From: Mycetocola_A sp015752285
GTDB taxonomy: Bacteria; Actinomycetota; Actinomycetes; Actinomycetales; Microbacteriaceae
Assembly (NCBI RefSeq): GCF_015752285.1
Contig: NZ_JADOUY010000002.1
Span: forward strand, 434,001-498,000
DNA: 64,000 nucleotides
Reading direction: 5' to 3'
Position 1 is the first letter of the stretch, and each line of letters begins with the position of its first letter. The notes beneath the pieces were generated by a model. The model was not told where the DNA came from. It saw only the letters and a list, made by a program, of their open reading frames with translations, and ran no database searches. Of the stretch, positions 32,451-41,991 are shown piece by piece. The position numbers and the translations under genes are program-made.

Positions 32451-33124
32451 GCGGATGCTCCTTCTCGTTCGGTCCAGACCTGGCTGAGGACGCCGGCGAA
32501 GGTGTCGGCCTCCTGGGCGCCTGACACTCCATACTTTCCGTCGATGACGAAGAACGGGACGCCCTGGATGCCGTATTCCTGGCCGAGAGCCTGGTCAGCG
32601 CGAACGTCGTCGAGGTAGGCGTCCGTCGCGAGGGCGCGGAGGGCAGCCTCCCGGTCGAGGCCGATCTCGGCTGCCAGGTCGGCAAGGTCTGCACTGCGTC
32701 CGACGTGTCGACCCTCGGTGAAGTAGGCACTGAGGAGACGCTCCTTGGCTTCGAGCTGCTTGCCGTGAGCCTTGGCGAAGTGGAGCAGCTGGTGCGCTTT
32801 CACCGTGTTCGTGTGCCTGAGTGCGTCGAAGTCGTAGTCGAGTCCGGCCTGTGCGGCGATGCCCGTGACACGGTCGAGCATCTGGGTGACCTGGTCGGCC
32901 GGGATGCCCTTGTGCGTGGCGAGGAAGTCGATCTCGCTGCCGTCGAAGTCGACGGGGGTATCCGGTGCGAGTTCGAAGCTGTGGTATTCGATGACCACGT
33001 CGGGGGCGTCGCTGCCGAGCTGACCGGCAAAAGTCGTGACGCCATTCTCGAATTTGCGCTTGCCGATGTAGCACCAGGGGCACGCGATGTCTGACCAGAT
33101 GTCGATTTTGATGGGTTCACTCAC
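32447..33124 (-). CDS. DsbA family (FrnE-like) oxidoreductase
   Basis: A 225-residue thioredoxin-fold protein with the active site C15-P-W-C18 in DIACPWCYIGKRKFE and the helical insert and cis-proline region GVPFFVIDGKYGVSGAQ of the FrnE type. No signal peptide is seen, so it acts in the cytoplasm. GTG 33124 is the start. Confidence 0.9.
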   Translation of the reverse strand: MSEPIKIDIWSDIACPWCYIGKRKFENGVTTFAGQLGSDAPDVVIEYHSFELAPDTPVDFDGSEIDFLATHKGIPADQVTQMLDRVTGIAAQAGLDYDFDALRHTNTVKAHQLLHFAKAHGKQLEAKERLLSAYFTEGRHVGRSADLADLAAEIGLDREAALRALATDAYLDDVRADQALGQEYGIQGVPFFVIDGKYGVSGAQEADTFAGVLSQVWTEREGASA

Positions 33125-33187
33125 GAGAGGTGTAACCCGGTCGCCCGCTGTGTATTCCCGGCCGTGCATGGGTTGGCGGCGGTTCGG

Positions 33188-33250
33188 CATCCGTTCATCC
33201 GTCGCGTCGGGCGACAATCGCAACCAGAACCGCGCGCATGCGACGGATGA
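33188..33250. repeat. Dispersed intergenic inverted repeat, copy A
   Basis: CATCCGTTCATCCGTC (33188-33203) and GACGGATGA (33242-33250) form an inverted repeat with a 38-base loop between uppS and the DsbA-like gene. The same 16 bases, loop length and closing arm occur at 52930-52993. Confidence 0.5.
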
Positions 33251-33295
33251 GGCGCTGCGGGTGGCCGTCACCCGCCCTCACCTCCCGCGACCTGC

Positions 33296-34102
33296 TCAGG
33301 CTGTGCCGGGTGTGTCGACCGCTCCCCCGAACCGACGGTCACGGTCGATGTAAAGCCCGATCGCCTCCCAGAGGTCTTCGCGCGAGAAGTCCGGCCACAG
33401 GGTGTTGAGAAACACCATTTCGGCGTACGCGCTCTGCCAGAGCAGGAAATTGCTTGTGCGCTGCTCGCCCGAGCTCCGCACGAAGAGGTCCACATCGGGC
33501 AGTTCCGGCGTGTACAGGTGACGCTGGATCGACTTCTCCGTGATGCCGGACGGTTTGAGTCTGCCGGCTGCGACCTCCTCGGCGAGCTGCTTCACGGCAT
33601 CCGTGATCTCGGTCCTGCCTCCGTAGTTCACGCACATCGTGAGGGTGAGGGTGTTGTTCGTTTCCGTGAGCTTCTCGGCGAACTGCAGTTCTTTGATGAC
33701 GGATGCCCAGAGTCGCGGCTTACGGCCGGCCCACCGCACGCGCACGCCCCACTCATTGAGCTGATCCCGCCTCCGGTGGAGCACATCGCGGTTGAAGCCC
33801 ATGAGAAACCGGACCTCGTCTGGTGAACGCCGCCAGTTCTCGGTCGAGAACGCGTACACCGAGAGGTGCTTCACACCGATCTGGATGGCCCCGGCGACGA
33901 CGTCGAGCAGAGCTGCCTCGCCCGCGCGGTGACCCTCCACCCGGGGGAGGCCCTGACGGTTCGCCCATCGTCCGTTGCCGTCCATCACGATCGCGACATG
34001 TTCGGGGACAGCGCGTGCCGGCACCGTCGGCGGGTAAATCCCGGTCCAGTCGAGAGGGCGGAACTCGACGGCGTCGCGATGGGTGAAGGGTTTCGGTGTC
34101 AA
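33296..34102 (-). CDS. uppS: Isoprenyl (di- or decaprenyl) transferase, UppS family
   Basis: A 268-residue cis-prenyltransferase that makes the lipid carrier for cell-wall synthesis. The catalytic aspartate D41 is in IVMDGNGRWA, and the family's SVYAFSTENW and FVRSSGEQRTSNFLLWQ are present. The likely start is TTG 34102, which overlaps the recO stop as TTGA. The longer open frame is out of phase with recO and not used. Confidence 0.93.
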   Translation of the reverse strand: MTPKPFTHRDAVEFRPLDWTGIYPPTVPARAVPEHVAIVMDGNGRWANRQGLPRVEGHRAGEAALLDVVAGAIQIGVKHLSVYAFSTENWRRSPDEVRFLMGFNRDVLHRRRDQLNEWGVRVRWAGRKPRLWASVIKELQFAEKLTETNNTLTLTMCVNYGGRTEITDAVKQLAEEVAAGRLKPSGITEKSIQRHLYTPELPDVDLFVRSSGEQRTSNFLLWQSAYAEMVFLNTLWPDFSREDLWEAIGLYIDRDRRFGGAVDTPGTA

Positions 34103-34836
34103 CTGTCGGCTCGCTCTCGGGAAACGTGGACCAGGGATTTGAGACCCCGCTCGAGGTGCCACTGGGTGTATGCGGCGGCGACCCCGCTGGCACGGGAGCG
34201 GGTGTCGTCGGTCGAGGCGTCGGCGTGATCCCAGTCCCCGGTCAACAGTGACGACAGCAGAGCGATCGTCTCGGTGTCGAGTCGCGGGCTCCCGGGAGGC
34301 GCGCACTGGTCGCACACCACACCGCCGAGCTGGACGACCGCGTGACTGTGCGGCCCGGGCGCCTGGCACCTGGCACAGTCGAAGAAGCTCGGCGCCCACC
34401 CAGCAAGCGAGAGCGCGCGAAGCAGATACGAGTCGAGAATCAGTGACGAGTCGTGGTCGTGCCGCGACAGGGAGCGCAACGCGCCGACGAGGAGCAGGTA
34501 TTGCTGCAACGACCCTTCCGACTCGGTGAGCTTGTCTGCTGTTTCGACCATGACGGTCGCCGCGGTGTACGCGCTGTAATCCGCGGCGATCAGCGCCCCG
34601 TACGAGGCGAGCGTCTCCGCCTGGTTGATGACGTCGAGCGATCGGCCTTCGTACAGCTGCAGGTCTGCGACCATGAACGGCTCCAGTCGAGCGCCGAACT
34701 TGGAACCGGTGCGCCGAACGCCCTTGGCGACAGCCCGCACCTTACCGTGCTGCCGCGTCAGAAGCGTCACGATCCGGTCGGCTTCGCCCAACTTGTGGGT
34801 GCGCAGCACGACGCCTTCATCACGGTAAACAGGCAC
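34099..34836 (-). CDS. recO: DNA repair protein RecO
   Basis: A 245-residue protein that loads RecA at gaps with RecF and RecR. The N-terminal OB-fold starts VPVYRDEGVVLRTHKLGEAD, and a C-terminal zinc site has CARC and CDQC. GTG start. It precedes uppS with overlap and follows leuA. Confidence 0.93.
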   Translation of the reverse strand: MPVYRDEGVVLRTHKLGEADRIVTLLTRQHGKVRAVAKGVRRTGSKFGARLEPFMVADLQLYEGRSLDVINQAETLASYGALIAADYSAYTAATVMVETADKLTESEGSLQQYLLLVGALRSLSRHDHDSSLILDSYLLRALSLAGWAPSFFDCARCQAPGPHSHAVVQLGGVVCDQCAPPGSPRLDTETIALLSSLLTGDWDHADASTDDTRSRASGVAAAYTQWHLERGLKSLVHVSRERADS

Positions 34837-34879
34837 AGTCCAGTATCCCGCGGATACGGGAACCGGACGGACGCCTCGC

Positions 34880-36637
34880 CTACACCGATGCCAGCGCGCG
34901 GTCCGGGGTCGTGGTCCGGATGGCCCGGTTGACCGCTGAGACGACCGCCTTGAGGGATGCCGTCGAAATGTCACCGTCGATCCCGACGCCCCAGAGACGC
35001 CGATCGCCGACCTGCAGCTCGACATAGGCAGCCGCCTGGGCGTCGCCACTCGCACCGAGCGTGTGCTCGACGTAGTCGTACAGGGTGACCTCGATCCCCC
35101 GCTCGCGCAGGATGCTGAGGAACGCGGCGATCGGGCCGTTTCCGGATGCTGCCGCCTCGGTGACCTCGTCACCGTCGCGCAGGTCGACGGTGAGATCGAC
35201 GCCGGCCATGCGACTCGATGAGCGGGTGGCCTGCAGTTCGAAGCGGCCCCATTTCTCGGTCTCGGTCGCCGATGGGAGGTACTCGTCCTGGAAGATGCCC
35301 CAGATCGCCTCACTGGTGAATTCACCGCCCTGTTCGTCGGTCTTCGCCTGCACGACCCCGGAGAACTCGATCTGCAGCTTGCGCGGCAGGTCGATGGCGT
35401 GGTCGGCCTTGAGCAGGTAGGCGACGCCGCCCTTGCCCGACTGCGAGTTGACCCTGATCACGGCCTCGTAACTGCGACCGAGATCTTTGGGGTCCACCGG
35501 CAGGTACGGAACCGCCCACAGGAGTTCGTCGACGTCTTTGCCCTGCGCCGCGGCATCCGCAGCCATGGCCTCGAAACCCTTCTTGATGGCGTCCTGGTGC
35601 GATCCGCTGAACGCCGTGAAAACGAGGTCGCCGGCCCACGGGCTGCGCTCGTGAACCGGCAGCTGGTTGCAGTACTCGGCAGTGCGTTTGATCTCGTCGA
35701 CGTCGCTGAAGTCGATCTGCGGGTCGATGCCCTGGGTGAAGAGGTTGATGCCGAGGGCGACCAGGTCGACGTTCCCGGTGCGCTCTCCGTTGCCGAACAG
35801 ACATCCTTCGATCCGGTCGGCACCCGCCAGGTAACCGAGCTCTGCAGCGGCGACGGCCGTTCCCCTGTCATTGTGCGGGTGGAGCGAGATGATCACGTTC
35901 TCGCGGTGGTTGAGGTGGCGGGACATCCATTCGATGGAGTCGGCGTAGACGTTCGGCGTCGCCATCTCGACGGTGGACGGCAGGTTGATGATGACCTTGC
36001 GCTCCGGCGTCGGCTCAAAGATCTCGAGAACCTGGTTGCAGACGTCGGCCGCGTACTCGAGCTCGGTGCCGGTGTAGCTCTCTGGGGAGTACTCGTAGTA
36101 CACGGTTGTCTCGGGGATCAGTTTTTCCATCTCGCGGCAGACGCGCGCGCCATGGAGAGCGATGTCGATGATGCCCTGCTTGTCGGAGCGGAAGACGACC
36201 TCACGCTGCAGCACGCTCGTCGAGTTGTAGAGGTGCACGATGGCCTGTTTCGCGCCGGCGATCGATTCGTAGGTGCGCTTGATCAAGTGGTCACGGGCCT
36301 GGGTCAGCACCTGGATCGTGACGTCATCCGGGATCGCGTTCTCTTCGATGAGGCTACGCACGAAGTCGAAGTCGGTCTGGCTCGCACTCGGAAAACCGAC
36401 TTCGATCTCCTTGTAGCCGATCCGTACCAGAAGATCGAACATGATTCGCTTGCGCTCAGGGCTCATCGGGTCGATGAGCGCCTGGTTCCCGTCGCGCAGG
36501 TCGACAGCGCACCAGCGCGGTGCTTCGGTGATCCTCTTCGTCGGCCAGGTGCGGTCGGGCAGCTCGACGGTGATCTGCTCGGAATACGGACGGTACTTGT
36601 GGACCGGCATGGCCGAAGCCGTCTGGTTGTTTCTCAT
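34880..36637 (-). CDS. leuA: 2-isopropylmalate synthase
   Basis: A 585-residue first enzyme of leucine synthesis. The TIM-barrel has WCAVDLRDGNQALIDPM and the metal histidines in HPHNDRGTA; the C-terminal LeuA regulatory domain (about 450-570) should bind leucine. GGAG lies 9 bases before ATG 36637. The leader upstream contains a 10-base inverted repeat. Confidence 0.95.
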   Translation of the reverse strand: MRNNQTASAMPVHKYRPYSEQITVELPDRTWPTKRITEAPRWCAVDLRDGNQALIDPMSPERKRIMFDLLVRIGYKEIEVGFPSASQTDFDFVRSLIEENAIPDDVTIQVLTQARDHLIKRTYESIAGAKQAIVHLYNSTSVLQREVVFRSDKQGIIDIALHGARVCREMEKLIPETTVYYEYSPESYTGTELEYAADVCNQVLEIFEPTPERKVIINLPSTVEMATPNVYADSIEWMSRHLNHRENVIISLHPHNDRGTAVAAAELGYLAGADRIEGCLFGNGERTGNVDLVALGINLFTQGIDPQIDFSDVDEIKRTAEYCNQLPVHERSPWAGDLVFTAFSGSHQDAIKKGFEAMAADAAAQGKDVDELLWAVPYLPVDPKDLGRSYEAVIRVNSQSGKGGVAYLLKADHAIDLPRKLQIEFSGVVQAKTDEQGGEFTSEAIWGIFQDEYLPSATETEKWGRFELQATRSSSRMAGVDLTVDLRDGDEVTEAAASGNGPIAAFLSILRERGIEVTLYDYVEHTLGASGDAQAAAYVELQVGDRRLWGVGIDGDISTASLKAVVSAVNRAIRTTTPDRALASV

Positions 36638-36678
36638 TGGTCTATTCTCCTCGCGAAAGTGGAAAGCCACGACAATCT

Positions 36679-36715
36679 CCGCGACGAGAGGGCTTAGAAG
36701 GAAGCCTCGTCGCGG
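36679..36715 (-). promoter_or_regulatory. Hairpin in the leuA leader
   Basis: CCGCGACGAG (36679-36688) and CTCGTCGCGG (36706-36715) form a perfect 10-base stem with a 17-base loop, 42 bases before the leuA start. A -10-like TAGCCT is about 35 bases further upstream on the minus strand. It might be an attenuator or protein-binding leader. No leucine-rich leader peptide was found. Confidence 0.5.
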
Positions 36716-36836
36716 CAGCTAAGGAGCAGAACGCCAAACAACACAGGAACAGGCTAACACCGTTTCGCCTGCCCCTGCGCTGTTTTGGTGCATTTTGTCA
36801 GCGCAACAGCCGTCATCGCAAAGAAATGCTCGGTAG

Positions 36837-38228
36837 CTACTCCACAGCCAGCGCGGCAACGGGCGAGATGCGAGTGGCGCGCCGTGACGGCGCGACCGAT
36901 GCCGCTGTCGACAGCACGCCGGCTGCGACGACAGCGAGCACAACCACGAGCCACGGAACCGATGGCAGGGAGAAGTCACTGCCGAGAATCGAACCGAGCA
37001 GCGACATGGCGCCTGCCCAGCCGTAGATGATGCCGAGCACGAGTCCGAAACCGACCGCAGCGACACTCATCTGGATGCTCTCAGCGAGGATCATGCGGCG
37101 GATCTGACCGCGAGTGAAGCCCAGCGCCCGGAGGAGACCGAGTTCGCGCGTTCGCTGCAGCACGCTGAGCGAGAGGTTGTTGACCATCCCCACCGCGGCG
37201 ATGAGAGCCGAGAATCCGAACAGGACGGCGAACACCGTGATGGTCAGGGCAAGGACCTGGTCGGAATCCCCGTAGTCGGCCGGATAGGCCTCCCTGCTGG
37301 CGTTGATGATGTCGACGTAACTCTGCGCAGCGACCGCGAACATCGTGACCAGCGTGACACCGATCACGAGGCCGATCGTCGCCCGCGTACTCCGCGCCGG
37401 GTTCCGGATCGCATTCGCTGCCGCGATCCGTCCCGCTGGCCCGCGGCCGAGCATCCGTCCGACCAACCGCAGGATCGGCGGCATGAACAGCGGTGCTCCG
37501 AGGATGATCCCGCTGAACGACAGGATGCCCCCGAGCAGGCCGACGAGGACGCCGAGCATGCTGACCTGGCCGAGAAGCACCCCACCCGCGAGCAGAACGC
37601 CCCCGATCCCGATCAGGGTGAACGCCGTGGCGTTCCGAACCGCACGTGACGCCGTCTCCTCCTGGGATGGCTCCACCGCCGCCGCACCCGCCTGGATCGG
37701 GGTGACCTCGAGGATGCGCTTCGATCCGACCCAGCTGGCCAGCCAGGTCACGAGAACAACGGCGATGACAGGAGCGACGAGTTGCGGCGAGAAGATCTCG
37801 TAGGACAGAGCCGGGATCGCGCCGGTCGACACCCCGACGGAGACCGAGACCGAACTGATCAGGCTGGCGACTCCCAGACCGAGGATCGAACCGACCACTC
37901 CCACGATCAGTCCATCGACGGCGACCGCGCGCCTGAGGCTCGTTGCGGTTGCACCGACGAGACGATACAACGCGATCACCCGGGTTCGACCCGCAATCAC
38001 CGTGCCGACGGTGTTCGCTGTGACCACCCCGCCGACGTAGACGGCAATGGTGAAGAAGACGGCAGCAACAAGGCTGAGTGCGACCTGCACCGACTCCTTC
38101 TCCCCGATGGTGTCGCCGGCGATCAGGGTGGTGAGCACCGCGGTGCCCTGCAGCAGAAGCACTCCGAATGCGGCGGACAGCATGGTCACGAGAACGGACG
38201 CGGTGTAGTCCCGCAGACGCATCCTCAT
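36837..38228 (-). CDS. FtsX-like ABC transporter permease
   Basis: A 463-residue membrane protein with two FtsX-type four-helix units and no large extracellular domain. NNLSLSVLQRTRELGLLRAL is the classic cytoplasmic FtsX motif. Its start overlaps the ATPase stop as ATGA, so the two form one exporter. The module with kinase and regulator suggests envelope-stress or drug-responsive export. Confidence 0.88.
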   Translation of the reverse strand: MRMRLRDYTASVLVTMLSAAFGVLLLQGTAVLTTLIAGDTIGEKESVQVALSLVAAVFFTIAVYVGGVVTANTVGTVIAGRTRVIALYRLVGATATSLRRAVAVDGLIVGVVGSILGLGVASLISSVSVSVGVSTGAIPALSYEIFSPQLVAPVIAVVLVTWLASWVGSKRILEVTPIQAGAAAVEPSQEETASRAVRNATAFTLIGIGGVLLAGGVLLGQVSMLGVLVGLLGGILSFSGIILGAPLFMPPILRLVGRMLGRGPAGRIAAANAIRNPARSTRATIGLVIGVTLVTMFAVAAQSYVDIINASREAYPADYGDSDQVLALTITVFAVLFGFSALIAAVGMVNNLSLSVLQRTRELGLLRALGFTRGQIRRMILAESIQMSVAAVGFGLVLGIIYGWAGAMSLLGSILGSDFSLPSVPWLVVVLAVVAAGVLSTAASVAPSRRATRISPVAALAVE

Positions 38229-38986
38229 GATGCCCGGTCCATGGCGAGCATGAACCCGGAGATCTCCTCAGGAGTCGACCTGTCGAGTACATGCACGATG
38301 CGACCGTCGGCGAGGATCACCGTCCGATCGGCGTAGCTGGCGGCGACCGGGTCGTGAGTGACCATCGCGATCGACTGACCGAACCGGCTGCACGCCTCAG
38401 CGAGCAGGGTGAGGACCTCACGACCGGTCCGGGAGTCGAGGTTGCCGGTCGGCTCGTCGGCGAAGACAAGGTCGGGGCGGGTCGCAAGCGCCCGGGCGAT
38501 GGCCACCCTCTGCTGCTGGCCTCCACTCAGTTCGTGCGGCCGGTGGGTCATCCGGTCGGTGAGACCGAGTGTGTCGCAGAGGGTGTTGATCCAGCCCTGC
38601 TCATCGAGAGTGGGGGTACGGCCGTCCAGTTCGAACGGGAGCAGGATATTGTCTCGTGCCGTCAGGGTGGGCACGAGATTGAAGGACTGGAAGACGAACC
38701 CGATCCGGCGACGCCGAAGTTTGGTCAGCGCCGTGTCGTCGAGCCGGGTGATTTCGGTGTCTCCGAGCCACGCCTCCCCCGACGTCGGCTGGTCGAGCCC
38801 GGCCATGACGTGCATGAGGGTCGACTTGCCCGAGCCGGACGGACCCATGATTGCGGTGAACTGGCCACGGCGGATACCGATGGACAGGTCTGAGAGCGCG
38901 ACGACGGCTCCCTGGCCGACTCCGAAGCTCTTGCTGATGTGAACGACACGAGCGGCGAGGCCGATGTCCGATGGAGAAATTTTCAT
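38225..38986 (-). CDS. ABC transporter ATP-binding protein (MacB/LolD type)
   Basis: A 253-residue ATPase: Walker A GPSGSGKST, Q-loop GFVFQSFNLVPTLTARDNI, signature LSGGQQQRVAIARALATRP, Walker B LVFADEPTGNLDS. ATG 38986 has GGTGGAG just upstream. It pairs with the FtsX-like permease and lies 58 bases after the response regulator. Confidence 0.93.
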   Translation of the reverse strand: MKISPSDIGLAARVVHISKSFGVGQGAVVALSDLSIGIRRGQFTAIMGPSGSGKSTLMHVMAGLDQPTSGEAWLGDTEITRLDDTALTKLRRRRIGFVFQSFNLVPTLTARDNILLPFELDGRTPTLDEQGWINTLCDTLGLTDRMTHRPHELSGGQQQRVAIARALATRPDLVFADEPTGNLDSRTGREVLTLLAEACSRFGQSIAMVTHDPVAASYADRTVILADGRIVHVLDRSTPEEISGFMLAMDRAS

Positions 38987-39044
38987 GACTCCACCGTAAG
39001 AAGACAACGCCGGCGGCCGCGTCGGCCTGTGGGCTGAACCCGGG

Positions 39045-39734
39045 TCATCCTCCCGGATGATCACCGACGTTCAGCCCGTGCTCGTAGGCGAAGATCACCA
39101 GCTGCACACGGTCGCGAAGTCCGAGCTTGCCCAGCACCCGTGAGATGTGGGTCTTCACGGTCGCCTCGCTCAGGTATTCCTGCGCTGCGATCTCGGAGTT
39201 GCTCATCCCGCGGGCAGCGAAGGCGAAGATTCCGCGTTCCCTGCTGGTGAGGGTCTCGAATGTGGCCGGCACGACGGGGACGGATGCCGGTGCCCTGAAA
39301 TGCGCGAACAGGGCGTGCGTCGCGCCCGGTGCGATGACGGAATTTCCTGAGTGAACGGTCCGGATCGCTGCGAGAAGAAAATCCGGCTGTGTGTCTTTCA
39401 GGAGGAACCCGCTGGCACCCTTCCGGAGCGCCGATGCGGCCCCCTCGTCGAGGTCGAACGTGGTGAGCACGATGATCCGCGGGGCGGGCCGGCTCTCGGC
39501 ATCCGCTGCCTCGAGGATCGCGATGGTCGAAGCGATACCGTCCATGACCGGCATCCGGACGTCCATCAGCATGACGTCGGGCCGGGTGCTGCGAGCGAGC
39601 TCGAACCCGGCTCGTCCATCGGCCGCCTCTCCGACGAACTCGAGGTCGGGCTGCGAATCGATGAGCATGCGGATGCCTGCCCGGAAAAGCTGCTGGTCGT
39701 CGACGAGCGCGACGCGGATGGGGTTGTCGGTCAT
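39045..39734 (-). CDS. NarL/LuxR-type response regulator
   Basis: A 229-residue regulator. The receiver domain has the acidic pocket LVDDQ and phosphoacceptor D58 in MLMDVRMPVMDG. The C-terminal LuxR helix-turn-helix has LTSRERGIFAFAARGMSNSE and ATVKTHISRVLGKLGL. Its start overlaps the kinase stop by 4 bases. It likely controls the downstream ABC exporter. Confidence 0.95.
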   Translation of the reverse strand: MTDNPIRVALVDDQQLFRAGIRMLIDSQPDLEFVGEAADGRAGFELARSTRPDVMLMDVRMPVMDGIASTIAILEAADAESRPAPRIIVLTTFDLDEGAASALRKGASGFLLKDTQPDFLLAAIRTVHSGNSVIAPGATHALFAHFRAPASVPVVPATFETLTSRERGIFAFAARGMSNSEIAAQEYLSEATVKTHISRVLGKLGLRDRVQLVIFAYEHGLNVGDHPGG

Positions 39735-40927
39735 CGAAACTCTCCCTGACTGACGGGCTGGGGCACAGGAACGAATGCGGTGACGACGAATCCACCTGCT
39801 GCTGTGGCTTCCGCGGTGAGAGCCCCTCCCACAAGATTGGCGCGCTCGCGCATCCCGGGGATGCCGTGGCCGAACGGCTCTCGGGTGACGGCGGGCGCTG
39901 AGACATTCTCCACCCGCACGGTGAGCCCGCCCTGGCGCCAGGCCAGGTCGACGAGAACCGGCATGTCAGGGGCACCATGCCTGAGCGCGTTGGTGAGCGC
40001 CTCCTGAAGAATGCGGTACACGGCGATCTGGTGGCCGACCGGTAACGGATGCTCCGGCCCCGACCGGGTGAGTTCGAGCCGGAGCCCGGCACCGCGCATC
40101 TGGTCGAACAGTGCGTCGAGGTCGGTCAGGAGCGGCTGGGGGCCCTCACCCTGCCGGTGTCTGAGTTCGGCGAGAAGCATCCGGACGTCACCGAGTGCGC
40201 TGCGAGCCGTCTCGGCGATCGTTCCGAGCGTGCCGTCCATAGCGTCGGCATCGCCTCGATACGCGTACCGCGCACCGTCGGCCTGGGCGATGACCACGGC
40301 CAGTGAGTGCGCGACGACGTCGTGCATGTCACGTGCGATCTTGTTGCGTTCCTGCTCGACGACGACAGCCTGTTCAGCGAGGCGACGCTCCTGCTGCGCC
40401 TGGTACCTGCGGGCTCCTTCCTCGCGGGCTGCCCTCGAGGTTCGGACGAGCAGGCCGACGGTCCAGGACAGGCCGAAGACGAAGATCGCGGCGATCGAAC
40501 CGACCAGCGACGTGAAGACCACCTGGGGCATGCTGCCGATGGAGAACGGGCTGGTGCCGCCGTAGAGAGTGAACGTCGTATAGGTGGCAGCGATGACCCC
40601 GCCCCCGATGGCGGAGACGAGTCCGGCCCACTTGACCCAGGTGCCGCCGTAGCACGCGGTCGCGTACAGCACACAGACAATGGCCATGTTCGACGGCACG
40701 GCCTGCATCCCGCTTCCGAGCTGGATGGCGACGGTGATCCATGCCACAGCGAGGGCGAGACCTGGCGAGAGTCGCCGCAGGGCGAGCGCTCCGGTCATTC
40801 CGAGGATGACGACGACCGGGCTCATGCCGTCTGACGCGGGCAGCTCGAGACCGGCGACGACCAACGCGAAGACGCACGCGACGACGAGGTCGATGGCGAC
40901 CTGGACGGGCGTGAGGCGACGGAACAT
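39731..40927 (-). CDS. Sensor histidine kinase (HisKA_3 type)
   Basis: A 398-residue kinase with about five membrane segments in residues 10-162, a dimerisation helix with H202 in KIARDMHDVVAHSLA, and an HATPase_c domain with HGIPGMRERANLVGG. There is little extracytoplasmic sequence, so it may sense signals within the membrane or through the exporter. Confidence 0.93.
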   Translation of the reverse strand: MFRRLTPVQVAIDLVVACVFALVVAGLELPASDGMSPVVVILGMTGALALRRLSPGLALAVAWITVAIQLGSGMQAVPSNMAIVCVLYATACYGGTWVKWAGLVSAIGGGVIAATYTTFTLYGGTSPFSIGSMPQVVFTSLVGSIAAIFVFGLSWTVGLLVRTSRAAREEGARRYQAQQERRLAEQAVVVEQERNKIARDMHDVVAHSLAVVIAQADGARYAYRGDADAMDGTLGTIAETARSALGDVRMLLAELRHRQGEGPQPLLTDLDALFDQMRGAGLRLELTRSGPEHPLPVGHQIAVYRILQEALTNALRHGAPDMPVLVDLAWRQGGLTVRVENVSAPAVTREPFGHGIPGMRERANLVGGALTAEATAAGGFVVTAFVPVPQPVSQGEFR

Positions 40928-41008
40928 CCTTCAACGGTAGTTCGTCAGCGCACCGCACGCCCCGGATTCGGGCGTTCAGGGGCGAAGATCATCCTCGGGA
41001 TGTATGCG

Positions 41009-41989
41009 TCAGAAGCCGAGGCGGCCGAGGAGTTTCGGGTCGCGCTGCCAGTCCTTGGCCACCTTGACCCTGATCGAGAGAAAGACCTGCTTGCCGACGA
41101 GCTTCTCGATCGGAACCCGCGCCCGCTGACCGACGTCGCGCAGCCGTGAACCGCCCTTGCCGATGATGATCGCCTTCTGGCTGTCACGTTCGACGAATAC
41201 GTTGGCGAAGATCTCGAGGAGGTCCTTGTCTTCGCGTTCGATCATGTCGTCGATGGTGACAGCAAGGGAGTGCGGGAGCTCATCGTGGACGCCCTCGAGG
41301 GCGGCCTCACGGATGTATTCGGCGATCCGGTCTTCATCGTTCTCGTCGGTAATGGCATCCGCAGGGTAGAGGGGCTCCGCCGACGTCGGCATGAGGGCGA
41401 TGAGCTCGGTGACGAGGGTGTCGAGCTGGATGCTGTTGGTCGCCGACACCGGGATGATGAGGTCCCATGACCGCAACTCCTGCACCTCCATCAGCTGTTC
41501 AGCGGTGACTGGGCGGGCAGCCGCGTCGATCTTGGTGACGATCGCGACCTTCTTCGCCCTCGGGTACTGGTCGAGCTGTTCGTTGATGAACTTGTCACCA
41601 GGGCCGATCTTCTCGTTGGCCGGGATGCAGAGCCCGATGACGTCGACATCGTTGAGGGTCGACTGCACGAGGTCGTTGAGTCGTTGACCGAGGAGCGTGC
41701 GCGGGCGATGGATACCCGGGGTGTCGACGATGATCAGCTGGCCCACCTCATCGTGCACGATGCCACGGATCGCCTTACGGGTTGTCTGAGGTTTCGAACT
41801 GGTGATCGCGACCTTCTCGCCCACCAGGGCGTTGGTCAGCGTCGATTTGCCGACATTGGGTCGGCCGACGAACGAGACGAATCCCGCACGGTACCCGGTG
41901 TCGGGGAGGACCTCCCGCTGCGGCTGCTGCGGCTCGGTCGGCGCGCTGACGTCTGTGGGTTCTTCGGTGTTCTGATCGTCATGTGTCAT
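41009..41989 (-). CDS. era: GTPase Era
   Basis: A 326-residue ribosome-assembly GTPase. G1 is GRPNVGKS (42-49), G3 DTPG, G4 TKID. The C-terminal KH domain has AIIIGKGGSRLRDVGQRAR and binds 16S rRNA. A 30-residue acidic extension at the N-terminus is unusual compared with the E. coli protein. It starts 2 bases after the corC-type gene. Confidence 0.96.
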   Translation of the reverse strand: MTHDDQNTEEPTDVSAPTEPQQPQREVLPDTGYRAGFVSFVGRPNVGKSTLTNALVGEKVAITSSKPQTTRKAIRGIVHDEVGQLIIVDTPGIHRPRTLLGQRLNDLVQSTLNDVDVIGLCIPANEKIGPGDKFINEQLDQYPRAKKVAIVTKIDAAARPVTAEQLMEVQELRSWDLIIPVSATNSIQLDTLVTELIALMPTSAEPLYPADAITDENDEDRIAEYIREAALEGVHDELPHSLAVTIDDMIEREDKDLLEIFANVFVERDSQKAIIIGKGGSRLRDVGQRARVPIEKLVGKQVFLSIRVKVAKDWQRDPKLLGRLGF

Positions 41990-41991
41990 GA

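Noticed and set aside
40957..40975. Possible terminator after era
   Set aside because: Only a 6-base stem with no T-run; too weak to call.
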